Shown here piece after piece: positions 48,001-56,810 of a DNA stretch of 64,000 nucleotides. Numbering within the stretch: the stretch's first letter is position 1; each line of letters starts with the position of its first letter. The notes beneath the pieces were generated by a model that searched no databases, was not told where the DNA came from, and was given only the letters and a program-made list of their open reading frames with translations. A program made the position numbers and the translations under genes. This stretch comes from Dermatemys mawii (Eukaryota > Chordata > Testudines > Dermatemydidae): the NCBI GenBank assembly GCA_007922305.1, contig ML677374.1, forward strand, positions 10,605,369 through 10,669,368, read 5' to 3'.

Positions 48001-48300
48001 CCCAGGAGCTGGCAAGTCCCCGCGACGCCCCGGCCGAGAGGAGGAGCCCGGCCCCGGCCCCGGCCCCGCCGCCCTGGGGGGGCCGCAACACCTGCCCCGC
48101 CCCACCGGCCGCTCCCTCTCGCGGGGGACAGGAGACCCTCAGCGACGCAGGTTCACCGGCCGACCCCTCCCCCCCTCCGCTCACCTCACCGGGGCTCCCG
48201 AGCGCCAGCGGCGTCTCAGCCCCACTCCGGCCCCTGCAGCGGCGCCGCCTAAAAACGCGACTCCCACCTCAGGCCGGTTCGGCAGGGCCGCGGCCGCTGC
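26616..48300 (-). CDS. RABGEF1: RABGEF1 (Rabex-5), Rab5 guanine nucleotide exchange factor, complete
   Basis: Exchange factor that loads GTP on Rab5-family GTPases at early endosomes, works with Rabaptin-5, and binds ubiquitin. Eight coding exons (41065-41249, 39896-40062, 33177-33343, 31405-31486, 29752-29884, 29240-29331, 28256-28512, 26616-27014) join without a frame break to exactly 491 codons plus stop. Visible parts: an A20-type zinc finger with Cys19, 23, 35 and 38; an acidic ubiquitin-binding helix at about 49-74; a helical bundle from about 132; and the VPS9 exchange domain at about 232-375. The residues known to matter for exchange are present: Asp313, Pro317, Tyr354 and Thr357. A C-terminal coiled-coil region (about 400-460) suits Rabaptin-5 binding. 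Start: ATG at 41243 in a good context. Near-identity to the human protein as I remember it makes this certain. Confidence 0.98.
27015..28255 (-). other. RABGEF1 intron 8
   Basis: Ordinary AT-rich intron; no repeat or gene recognised. Confidence 0.6.
28256..28512 (-). CDS. RABGEF1: RABGEF1 exon 8 (codons 274-359, VPS9 core)
   Basis: Holds the catalytic heart: [20 protein letters not shown] with Asp313 and Pro317, then [10 protein letters not shown] with Tyr354 and Thr357. Acceptor CTTACAG, donor GTAAGT. 257 nt. Confidence 0.97.
28513..29239 (-). other. RABGEF1 intron 7
   Basis: Contains a MIR-like relic at 28695-28830; otherwise unremarkable. Confidence 0.6.
28695..28830 (+). repeat. MIR-like CORE-SINE relic
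   Basis: Has ttctcacaacacttccatga, ggtaaggaaatattattccc and attttataggtgggaa in MIR order. Confidence 0.6.
29240..29331 (-). CDS. RABGEF1: RABGEF1 exon 7 (codons 243-273)
   Basis: Encodes [20 protein letters not shown] and on to VVKAIT, in the VPS9 domain. Acceptor TTGATAG, donor GTTTGT (a weaker +3 to +6). 92 nt; the phase fits both neighbours. Confidence 0.95.
29332..29751 (-). other. RABGEF1 intron 6
   Basis: About 420 bp of AT-rich intron. Nothing recognised. Confidence 0.6.
29752..29884 (-). CDS. RABGEF1: RABGEF1 exon 6 (codons 199-242)
   Basis: Encodes [20 protein letters not shown] through DLVVQKRIR, leading into the VPS9 domain. Acceptor CTTTCAG, donor GTAAGG. 133 nt. A hAT element begins 44-51 bp upstream of this acceptor. 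Confidence 0.95.
29936..30202. mobile_element. Non-autonomous hAT element with perfect 8-bp duplication
   Basis: The left end CAGCAGTCTTCAAAGT and the right end (reverse complement CAGTGGTCTTCAAAGT) are hAT-type inverted repeats. The flanks are identical: GTTTACGG at 29928-29935 and 30203-30210. GC-rich and CpG-rich inside compared with the intron, so likely fairly young. It lies in RABGEF1 intron 5 close to the acceptor of exon 6. Confidence 0.92.
31022..31103 (+). repeat. Short imperfect tandem repeat
   Basis: About four copies of a unit like accagtttaaaaacagcaac in RABGEF1 intron 5. Confidence 0.65.
31405..31486 (-). CDS. RABGEF1: RABGEF1 exon 5 (codons 172-198)
   Basis: Encodes [20 protein letters not shown] and on to QTRWK, part of the helical bundle. 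Acceptor TCCTAG, donor GTATCA. 82 nt. Confidence 0.94.
31487..33176 (-). other. RABGEF1 intron 4
   Basis: Holds an inverted MIR-like relic at 31755-31880. The rest is AT-rich with no recognisable feature. Confidence 0.6.
31755..31880 (-). repeat. MIR-like CORE-SINE relic
   Basis: Includes agtcacttaatcttttcacg and tcatttgtaaaatggaaaca, the inverted MIR centre. Confidence 0.65.
33177..33343 (-). CDS. RABGEF1: RABGEF1 exon 4 (codons 116-171), tandem acceptor
   Basis: Encodes [20 protein letters not shown] through MHHKR. The acceptor is CAGCAG: using the second gives KK-EIHE, and using the first adds one alanine (KK-AEIHE). Donor GTAGGT. 167 nt with the downstream acceptor. Confidence 0.95.
33553..33710. 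mobile_element. Small MITE with about 30-bp terminal inverted repeats
   Basis: Left AAACATTTAAAGCCAGATTC continuing tcattt; right arm, reverse complement AAACATTAAAGCCAGATTCT. About 155 bp, AT-rich and non-coding. Confidence 0.75.
34400..34790. repeat. Composite of turtle dispersed repeats
   Basis: 34405-34600 matches a common "taacacctcacttaac" repeat. 34700-34790 (caaccccatgtgacccttgg then ccaaaacgtttgcccatcac) is the right end of the same hAT family as 54462-55048. Confidence 0.55.
36049..36207 (-). CDS. RABGEF1: Candidate in-frame cassette exon of RABGEF1 (53 codons)
   Basis: Not part of the standard 491-residue reading. It has an acceptor (tgcattcattccag) at 36208, a near-perfect donor (A then GTAAGT) after 36049, a length of 159 nt (3 x 53), and no stop in the frame set by exon 3. 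Splicing exon 3 to it and then to exon 4 gives [22 protein letters not shown] to ELSACS, then KIHEAK. The insert would lie between the ubiquitin-binding region and the helical bundle and is charged and Ser/Thr-rich. The exon signals are seen; use in mRNA is inferred. Confidence 0.5.
37873..37924. repeat. Inverted repeat (hairpin), 22-bp arms
   Basis: Arms ATATACTGTAATGAGTAATG (37873 on) and its partner (37903-37924) match at all but one position, with a loop of about 8 bp. Confidence 0.8.
37985..38092. mobile_element. MITE fragment ending tgtgtagacaagccctta
   Basis: The right end CTGTGTAGACAAGCCCTTA is a standard turtle MITE terminus; the left end is missing or diverged. Confidence 0.55.
39254..39345. 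mobile_element. Very short hAT-type element (92 bp)
   Basis: Left end CAGTAGTTTTCAACC; right end reverse complement TAGTGGTTTAAAACC. The flanks CATTAGAC (39246-39253) and ATTTAGAC (39346-39353) match at 7 of 8 positions. Confidence 0.7.
39896..40062 (-). CDS. RABGEF1: RABGEF1 exon 3 (codons 60-115)
   Basis: Encodes [20 protein letters not shown] through [12 protein letters not shown], including the end of the ubiquitin-binding acidic helix and a basic Lys/Thr-rich stretch. Acceptor AATTTTAG, donor GTAATT. 167 nt, leaving phase 1. Confidence 0.95.
40063..41064 (-). other. RABGEF1 intron 2
   Basis: About 1 kb of AT-rich intron. No repeat or gene recognised. Confidence 0.6.
41065..41249 (-). 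CDS. RABGEF1: RABGEF1 exon 2 (start codon, A20 zinc finger)
   Basis: Begins with 6 nt of 5' UTR (GAAGAA) then the ATG at 41243. It encodes [20 protein letters not shown] through DDWELAE(R). The finger is C-x3-C-x11-C-x2-C, with Tyr25 and Tyr26. Acceptor TTAAATAG, donor GTAAAG. Confidence 0.97.
41817..41940 (+). repeat. Turtle dispersed repeat ("agggccctaccaaattcac" family)
   Basis: Opens with CAGGGCCCTACCAAATTCAC and continues through atcacggaccgtgaaatctg. A familiar turtle interspersed repeat; 3' part missing. Confidence 0.65.
42200..42280 (+). repeat. Turtle dispersed repeat ("gtagc-gt-tagtctg" family)
   Basis: Shares ggggtagctgtgtagtctgg and gcaacagagtcttgcagtac with the repeat around 18530-18740. 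Confidence 0.6.
46955..47225. repeat. MITE-like repeat with a 15-bp tandem pair
   Basis: Begins near tatggctacactgaac; CGGCACTTGCAGCAA is directly repeated at 46973-47003. The sequence has a GC content above its surroundings. Class uncertain. Confidence 0.45.
47380..47640 (+). repeat. MIR/CORE-SINE-like relic at the island edge
   Basis: Contains cccatttcacagacggggag, an aaggtcacccag block and gagctgggaactgaaaccag, then a cattaaccac tail. Confidence 0.65.
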
Positions 48301-48470
48301 GTCAGCGCGCATGCGTGCAGCGGCATCACTTCCGGGTAACTCCGGCAGGGCGGGGCCCTGAGCGAAAGGGGCGGGGTTAAGGAGAGTGGGCGGAGCACCT
48401 GGGGGAGGTGGCTGAATGGGGCGGAGGGGGGGGCCTGGGCAATGGCCCTGTCCCAGCTAGGGGAGGAGGG
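47660..48470. promoter_or_regulatory. RABGEF1: CpG island promoter of RABGEF1
   Basis: GC- and CpG-rich block with an NRF1-type palindrome (CGCGCATGCGTG, 48306-48317), an ETS site (ACTTCCGG, 48328-48335) and GC boxes (48349-48376). It is TATA-less. The close NRF1/ETS pair points to a broadly expressed promoter firing on the minus strand. Confidence 0.78.
48190..48300 (-). other. RABGEF1: RABGEF1 exon 1, noncoding (5' UTR), 5' edge approximate
   Basis: A strong donor (CCCCG then GTGAGG) ends at 48190 in the CpG island, and translation begins in exon 2. The 5' edge is inferred from the promoter motifs just upstream. Confidence 0.6.
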
Positions 48471-48774
48471 CTGAGGGTTAAGCCTCCCCCGATTCTGGCA
48501 GTGCTTTGCAATGGGATGTTGCAGACAGCAGGGCCTGGGGCAGTTCTCACACTTCATAGCAGCACGACCCCCTTCCCACAACACAGTTATGACGTGACCC
48601 CCAGCTGGGGGCACAGGAACCTGAAGCCTGAACCCCGCTGCCCAGGTGGGGGTTGAGCTCAGGCTTCAGCCCCAAGTTCCAGCCATTCAATGCTGGCCCC
48701 AGTCATCCTATTAAAAGGGGGGTGCAAGCCCCTTAGGGTCCTGCAGCACAGTCTGAGAACAGGCAGGGTGGTGT

Positions 48775-49078
48775 CAAGGCTGGCTGGTCTTCACTAAGGG
48801 GAGGGGTCGACTGAAGATATGCAACTTCAGCTACGTGAATAACGTAGCTGAAGTTGGCGTATCTTCAGCCAACTTACCTGCCGTCCTCATGGCGGTGGTG
48901 GTCGGCAGCGCGCTCCTCCATCGACTCCAGCTTGCGGCGAGCTGGAGTTACGAAGTAGACGGGGCTCCCTTGGCGATTGATTTCTCACTTCTTAATGAGA
49001 CACGAGATATCGATCGCCAAAAAATTGATTGCTACCCCCAATTCAGCGGATAGTGAAGACATACCCTCAGGCCTTACT
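48775..49078. mobile_element. Turtle MITE with strong internal hairpins
   Basis: The ends resemble gtcttcactaagg and (reverse complement of the right) gtatgtcttcactatcc. The inner arms 48811-48836 and 48842-48868 form a stem of about 26 bp with a 5-bp loop. A second stem lies at 48973-49020 (ggcgattgat pairing with atcgatcgcc). Confidence 0.75.
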
Positions 49079-49692
49079 GCTGTGGGGGCACAGGGTGATC
49101 TCCAGCTGCTCCAAGAAGTTGCTGTATCATATGTCACCATAGGGTGATGCATCTGTCCCCTCCTAAGAGCTCCAACAATTCCCGGAGACATTTCATTGAT
49201 GTGCCAGACAGAGAGAGTTTCACTAAAATCTTTAATAGCCCTTAAAATAAGGGCTGGTAGCAAATGAGTGAATAAAGAGGGCTCCTACAATAGGTCATCC
49301 AAGCTATGAAAGAGGATGCATTAATCAGTGTTACCAAGCAGATAATGTGGAATAATGATCCTTCCATTGACAAAACATTTTGGCTGCTGCCTCTTTCCAA
49401 GCTGCAACGTGTGGATGTAAATGCTCACGTCACTAATGGTGTTTTACCAGAGTGAGAGCGTTATTACATCGCTTTTAAAGTCTGAGATCAGTCACTATTG
49501 TTTTTGGTGCACGTGCTAAACCAGAACAGAAATTAAGGGGTGTAACAGTCTGTAAGATTATGACTGTCATTGTAAAGAATGTTCGTATGCAATTTGAACC
49601 TAGGATTATTTTCTATCGTATAGGCAGGCAGCATAGTGACAGTAATTTCAACTACTAAAAGCACAAGCCCACCAGTTAAGGAGTTTATAGTA

Positions 49693-49919
49693 CAGGGGTT
49701 TTCAAACTGGGGGTCAGGACCCATGAGGGAGTCACAAGGCTATTACATGTATAGGAAGGGCTTGAGCTGATAGACTCCACCGCAAACCCCTTTACCTCCA
49801 GCATTTATAATGGAGTTAAATATGAAAAAAAACATGTTTTAAATTTAAGGGATGGGGACTGTACTGAGAGGCTTGGTATGTGAAAGGGGTCACCCATACA
49901 AAAGTTTGAGAACCATGTG
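49693..49919. mobile_element. hAT-type element
   Basis: Left end CAGGGGTTTTCAAACTGGGG; right end tttgagaaccatgtg. TATAGTA occurs on both flanks (49686-49692 and 49920-49926). No transposase. Confidence 0.8.
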
Positions 49920-49922
49920 TAT

Positions 49923-50242
49923 AGTAGAACCTCAGAGTTAAACACCTCAGGAATAGAGATTGTTCATAAGTCTCAACAAACATTATGGTGATTCTTTCAA
50001 AAGTTTATAACTGAACATTGACTTACTAGAGCTTTGAAATTTTGCTATGCAGAAGAAAAATGCTTCTCTCTTTTTTTTGTAGTTTGTGTTTACCAGAGCT
50101 GTACTGCTTTTGTTTTTTTGCAGGGGGGAAGAGGAGAGGAGGTTTTCTGCTAGTGGCTGATTGCATATTTCCAGTTCCAAATGATGTGTGGGGTTGACTG
50201 CTCGGTTCGTAACTCTGGTGTCTGTAACTCAGAAGTTCTACA
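49923..50242. mobile_element. MITE, "agaacctcagagtt" family
   Basis: Left AGTAGAACCTCAGAGTTA; right end reverse complement GTGTAGAACTTCTGAGTTAC. It abuts the hAT at 49693-49919. Internal blocks such as caaaagtttataactgaaca match a common turtle repeat. Confidence 0.7.
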
Positions 50243-53200
50243 CTATGAAATTGTTCAAGACAAATGAACATAAAACATAGCAATTGCTAATAGATTTAAG
50301 CCTTGCAGAGCTTATTAAAGAAAAACACTCAAATTGTATTTTACAATATTAAGTGTAATTTAGTTAATGGAATGCATGCTAACAGTACAATATGTTCTGT
50401 TGCTCCACAAAGAAACCACAATTAAAACCCATACTATCAGAACCTTGACACTATAATCCACAGTGCTGACTTCCTGTTCTCTCTACTGCTCAACTACCTG
50501 CAAAATTGAGTAAGTGATGAGGAAGAAAAATCATGAAAGTAATAGCTTCAATTGACACAAGATCTTTTTCTTTAACATGCATTAAGTTTTCTCTCTTTCC
50601 TTCTGAACAAGGTGTTCCCATTTTGAAAGCCATGTGCATAGCTAGGACTAACCAGCCTGCTGGCTGACTATCTCAACATACAGTATGTGAATGGACCCTG
50701 GCACCAGAATTACTTCCCTCATCCAACATTAAATAGTGATTGCTCCAGCTAAAGGCTGACTGTTTGGTACCTGTTCTTTGGATAAATGTGCTTTTGTCTC
50801 CAAAGCTGTCATACTTTTCACTAGTACTAAATTTTCTCTCTCACACACGCATATAAATTATTACTTTCATTAAAAGAATATTCATTTTTGACATAAGAAA
50901 CTTAACTCCAACAGCTGCAGGTGGGAATGCTACACTGCAGCTTGGGTGAACTGTGCCAAGCAAATAACCAGTCTTTGTTCCAAACGCTTTCAATCTAAAG
51001 TCACAAGTGGGTGAAATACAGTACAGAACGAACAATATCAAAACTGTCTTTCACACTGCCGGCCATTTTGTAAGAGAAAGATCCCATCACGGGCCACCTC
51101 TCTCTCCCACCAATCCAGTACCACACTATATGATTCTCAGAATGTTTCATTCTGCAGACCAGCATGAAAGACCCAAGACGACCATGGTTCTGAGGACTGC
51201 CATTACACATGGAAGCTTCAGGGAACAGACTTGGGGTTTTTTGGGTTGTTTTTAAAAAAAGGATTGCTGAACTAAGGAAAGGAGGGCTGCTTTGTGAACA
51301 ATAATGGGAAATTTCTCCAAGGATCACATGAAAGAAAACAGAAGTGGATGTCACAGACAAGGGAGGGCAGATGGAGAAAATGAATGCAGAGGAGAAGCTT
51401 GATTCGTGCAGAGGAGAGAAAAAGGCTTCGGCAGATTCAAGAAAGAAAAGACACCGTCAAGGAAGTGGGAAAGGATGATCCGAGCTGCTGCATTGTGAAT
51501 GGTCTGTTGCTGGGATAAAACTGCCATCACTGAGGTGACACCAGGCTTGGGTCTGACTTGTAAAGTGGTAATACCAAGAGACCTACCTCTCACTATTCTA
51601 CATGTGTTACATAGCATATGAATGAGAGAAGAGATCCACACTCCTCTGAGCTTTGCTCCTTCAAAGAGGTTTCTCTTTCCAAAACCATCAGAAATGGCAT
51701 CTCTGCTCCCCTTATAATCTAGCACTTGCCTTACTCCCACAGCTGCTTAGCCTTTAAATCACAACATAAGCATTCATGTGGCTGCCAGGTCTGGAAAATG
51801 CCAAAAAGGCATGTTTTATTTATGGTGCTTGCCTCAGGGAGAAAAATAGTTAGGATTACTTCTATTCAACAGAAACACAGCTTGCTCCCTCCCTCCCCAA
51901 CTGCCTTCTACTGACATAGGCTCTAACTTTCACCTTTGGATCTAAAACGTTCCAGCTCTCACCTCAGACATGAGGGTGATTGTTGGATTGGCTGTGCATG
52001 GGGTGTGGGTTTTTTAGTAAATTCTGGTGGAATAAATTGAGCTGCATTTGAATTATTGAGCACATGCAGCTCAGCAACTGCCATTAAGCTTCTTGCTCCT
52101 AGTTTTAGCATCGTATAATGTATGACAAAAGCTGTTTGAACAAGTGTGGAGGGAGGAAAGGAACTATCATAAACTGACTATTTGAATGGTGTGGGGCGAA
52201 GGATTTGTCAATGTCTAACTGAAACAAGGGCAAAATCATTCCACCAAAGTGGGACTGTAAACACTGTATTAATCCTTTTAGTGGGAATCTCCGCCACCTA
52301 CGTTAAGTTTGACCAGGTTGTATGGTATCTTACTTCTCACCCCTAGTCAATCATCTGTTACATAGAGGACCTAGGTTCCATCCACTCCCACTTGATAAGC
52401 TGAGGAAGGAAGCACTGCAACAACAGAGCAAGGGAAGCATATCTTATGCATGACAGTCCCAACATACCATACCAAAGAGAGGAAGGCAGATCATTGACAT
52501 CAATCAGTCATGATGCTCAACAATATTTCAAGAGATACTGAGTAGTGGGGCAGAGTTCCCAGGCTAGGACTTCAGCCACTGATTTATTTTTCCCCCAAGG
52601 TACCAGAGCTCAAACCAAACACATGTTCAGAAAGAAGACAACAGGAGCAGCATTGAACCCATTAAGTCAAAGAAAAACCGTACCTATCCTATTAATGCCT
52701 TTAATGTTTTAGTTAGAGACAGAAATGGTCTCACCACACACTATTGTAGATTAATTCTTTCTTCAAAACTTTCTGAAATCAGATTTTGGTTGAGAGGCTT
52801 TTGTGCACATCTTATTTGTTCAGATTATGAAAAGACAAGTAAATATATTTTATTTCACAACATGACTATACATAATTTTGTTTCTTTTACACATTAAATG
52901 AAATACATAGATTACGTGGTTTACATGGAATTGAAAAATATTGTACATAAGACACAGCAAGTACTACAGTATCCACAATATTAACTGAACGTTCACAAAC
53001 TTATTTAAAATGTAAAAACAACTCCACACATTTGCAGACACTGAATATCTCCAACTTCCAATAAGTATCTAGGATTGATTTTTCAAAGGCATTCAGGATT
53101 ATAATGCATAGAGACAACATCTTGCTGACAAAATGTAAAACATACTAAAATAAAAATCCTCTTATAAAAGTCCCACTGAAGCACTATCTGTAAACTCATA

Positions 53201-53528
53201 CTAAACTCGTGAAAGTAAAATGACCAAAAATTCTTGTCCTGGAAAGTAACATCCATCTGAAGATCTGTATAAAATAAATAAATATAATTCCCAGATCAGA
53301 CTCAGTTTATTCACAGAAAGAAAAATGAAACAACCTTGAGGGTTTGTTTTTAAAAATTTTGAACAATTAGAAAAAATATAAAACCATCTTAGATGCGAGG
53401 GACAATCTAAAAAGCATTCTTTTTTGAACCTGTAAGTAACCATATAGATCAGCAGAACTACAAGGCTCAATTCTGCCAGTGACTACTTAAGCCACCTGGG
53501 TCCAAAGTGTCCTGGGCGCTCGCTCACA

Positions 53529-53708
53529 GAGGCTCTGGATGTGTTGGGAGAACTTCATGCTATATTCTGTCCTTTGTATCATTGCCCTTTCTGGCGGGTG
53601 ATCAGTTGTATGACCTAGTACTTCTACACTGAGTGTTGCCACCCAAGAAGCACAAGGATCCTAAGCACAGGATATGGCATGAAGTTCTTCCAACACATCC
53701 ACAAACTC
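53529..53708. repeat. Imperfect inverted repeat, about 43-bp arms
   Basis: Arms 53529-53571 and 53665-53708 share ATGAAGTTCT followed by ccaacacatcc on opposite strands, about 36 of 43 positions, with a spacer of about 93 bp. Confidence 0.7.
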
Positions 53709-54461
53709 TAATTGACTTTGGCTGGAACTCAAGCAGTGGAAACCCGACCTCCATGGACATACTTCAGTCCAAATCTGATCCATTTGACCCCCAAACTAAC
53801 CTTCATTACCTTACAACAGAGGGGACCAGGTGCAGACAACCCAAACTATCCACCACCAGGAACAGATCCACCATCAGACTTCGCAGACGCTATGATGGAG
53901 ACAAACGTTTGCTTCCTGCACTACCACTTCATGAGAATTCAAGAAATCTGTATAATGCAAACTATCAGCTTTGGCATGAGACTTTCACCACCAGCGCACC
54001 TGTCTCCTCTATCATCTTATTTTCCCCAGGTAATCCATAAGCCAGGGTGACCTGTGAAGATAAAGTGGGGGGAAGAGTGTGCCTCAGGACCACTAATGCT
54101 GGCTGAGGCCAAAAGGTCATAACCTACCACCATGTTTATAGTATCATGTCCTAATTTAAGATGAAGAACAGGAAGAGATACACAGATATGACGTAGTCCT
54201 CAGGATTTAACAAGTCCACCAGTAAGCCCCTCAGAATCCCAAAGTATGGGCATCCTTGGCCTAAATTTATTAAATTCCTAAAAACAACCTGCAAGAACTA
54301 TGAACTAATTGTGTAAATTGAGGTTACTTTTTAAAAATGACTAATGCTCTACAGGAGTAAAAGGAGAGTGGTGAAATAAAGGAAAATGCAAAGGAGGAGG
54401 GGAACAGCAGAAATAAGATGTCGCTGTCTGACTCAAGGACACCTCTTCAGTGTCTCGATAG

Positions 54462-55048
54462 CAGGGGTGGGCAAACTACGGCCCACGAGCCACGTCCAGC
54501 CCATGGGACTGTCCTGCCTGGCCCCCTGAGCTTCTGGCTGGGGAGGCTGCCATCGGCCCCACCTCTGCCTTCCCCCTCCCCCGGAACCTCAGTATGCTGC
54601 ACTGACAGTGTTCTGGGGGATGGGGCAGCATGTCTGGCTCCATGTGGCTGCCAGACATGCTGCTGAGCAGCGTGGTCAGGGTGCCAGAGCCAGAGCCAGA
54701 GCCAGGGGGATGCATAATGGGCAGGGAGTCCCAGAGGGCAGTCTGGGAGCAGGCGGGGTTGGATGAAGCCTGGAGGTCCTGGAGTCTGGAGGAGGTGGTC
54801 AGGGGACAAGGAGCAGGGGGACTGAATGGGAGTGAGGTCCCAGAGGGGTGGTGGTCTCTGGAAGGGGTGGTCAGGAGACAAGGAGCAGGGGGATTTGGAT
54901 GGGTCAGGGAATCTGAGTGGGAAGTGGAAGGGGGTTGGATAAGGGGCAGGGCCAGGCTGTTTGGGGAGGCACAGCCTTTCCTACCAGGCCCTCCATGCAA
55001 TTTTGCAACCCCAATGTGGCCCTCAGGCCAAAAAGTTGCCCACCCCTG
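54462..55048. mobile_element. Non-autonomous hAT element (587 bp)
   Basis: Left end CAGGGGTGGGCAAACTACGG; right end reverse complement CAGGGGTGGGCAACTTTTTG. Flanks CTCGATAG (54454-54461) and CTCTATAG (55049-55056) differ at one base. GC-rich, which gives long spurious frames on both strands. No transposase motif. Confidence 0.9.
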
Positions 55049-56604
55049 CTCTATAGCAACTGCCAGCTGCCAACAGATAACTTCCAGGGATTTTTAAAAT
55101 TAAGGCAGTGTATTCTGGTTCTCAATGTAGATGTTGAAACTCCTTCATACAAGATAAACTTTCTGAACCTAGAGCCTTTAAGTAGACTATATATGTATGA
55201 TTTAGAGGTTTACAACAAAAGACAGTGAACAAGAATCCAGTCACAGTCATTACCTCAGTGTGTCTCCTCAGGTTAGTCACTTGATCTTCTTATGTCTCTT
55301 ACAACTGGAAAACTGGAAGGGGGGAGGAGGATCTCACTGATATCGTCATTCATAACTAGAGTGGGGAAATAAGTTATGAAATAAAAAACCCTCCCAGTTC
55401 CATGTTTTTAATAAAAAGTGCATGCTAAAAGCACTGGGAAGGATGCATTATAGAAAAATACAGCAGAACATGGATATTCAGTCAAGAAGCATAAAATATA
55501 TTGGAAACCTTAAACAAGAGAACTAGTCAATTTCTGCCATGACTTTTACAGGGTATAAATCAGGATAATTTGCCACCCAAAGTGTCAGTAAAATTCGATT
55601 TATTACTGTTTAACACAGTAACCATTTAAAAAAATAAATGTAAAGTACCACTAACCCTTCTGAGTTTAGGAACGTGCCTGTGTTAAAATTGTACTAAAGC
55701 TAGCCAGGCTGTGTATCTGGTCAAATTAATGCATACTTGGATACACAGGAGGCTTTGGCTCTTACTTTCAAGGACTTGTATTACCCACTATGCTGACTGC
55801 AATGTCTCGTGGTTCAATCAATCGTCATTCTATATTTCAATTAGATTTCCACGTACATGGGTAGATCCTCTTTAGGGACTCACTTAAGATTCAAGGAAGA
55901 GTTCCTGTAAATATAACAGACTGAACTTTGTATTTGTTGGAATGCTTTCAAGTTATGCCTATTTGTCTAAACCGAAAAAAAAAAATCATATAAGCTAAAG
56001 CAAACCTCACTACAAGAATTCAGAAACCAATTGCTGATGATCATGACAGAATTACATTCTTCAACTGAAATTTTCCACACGACATTCCTAAACAATTGCT
56101 GCACTTGGGAGCACTATAACAACTGAACAGACATGGTTACTTTATATAGCAGTGTTTGTGTCTCAAAGTTTTACCCCTGTAATCTCAAACTCTTCTTTCT
56201 GTATAGGTTCCAGAAATTAAATCCCCTCCCCCCATACATTTCTCCCCTAACATAGGAGAGAGACGCTCTAAAAAGCATTGCCCTGGCAAGTGTTCACAAT
56301 CATTTTCATGGGTTAGCATTAATCCAATTAGTCCCAAATAGCTACAGGCTCATTTGTTCCAGTCATCTGAATCTTTTGAGACTCCAGAATGGATGATTAA
56401 TTGAACTAGATTTTACAATTGACCATATATGGAATATTTAAGTGTCTGTACCAGCCAAACATGCATACATTAGGATACAGAATGTTCAGTTTCTGCAGCA
56501 TATCTTGGCTAGCTATGTTCAAGAGGAAAATTACTAAAGAAAGTCAGTGATCAAGATTTCAAATAATGTTGATATACACAAGCTATGTAAATAATAGGGA
56601 TAGT

Positions 56605-56810
56605 CTAGTGGTTTGAGCACAAGCATGGGGAACCAGGATCTCCTGCATGATCACCCCAGCTCAAACACTATCTGTTAGACAAGTCATTTAATCTGCCTAA
56701 CTCGGCTGCCGTATCTGTAAAATAGAAAGGCTAGCTAGTGACTTGAAACAGCTATTGTGAGAATTCAGTTGTCAATATTTGTAAACAGTTTTGAAGATTA
56801 AAGAACACCA
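56605..56810 (-). repeat. MIR-like CORE-SINE relic
   Basis: Inverted MIR order: tctagtggtttgagcac, acaagtcatttaatctgcct, gtatctgtaaaatagaaagg. Confidence 0.65.

Larger units (their letters stand above)
41250..48189 (-). other. RABGEF1 intron 1 (about 6.9 kb)
   Basis: Separates the noncoding exon from the start codon. Repeats at 41817-41940, 42200-42280, 46955-47225 and 47380-47640. The long AT-rich stretch 42700-46900 holds only short A/T runs (such as 44091-44104). Confidence 0.65.

Noticed and set aside
47669..48252. Long frames on both strands (171 and 143 codons) in the RABGEF1 CpG island
   Set aside because: Composition-driven; they cover the noncoding exon and promoter motifs and show no recognisable protein.
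51351..51740. 129-codon minus-strand frame with an HNAAARIIL phrase
   Set aside because: The phrase is faintly like LINE reverse transcriptases, but no other matching block could be found nearby; too weak to call.
54447..55097. Frames of 144-174 codons near 54.5-55.1 kb
   Set aside because: They lie inside, or largely within, a hAT element with clear inverted ends and target duplication.
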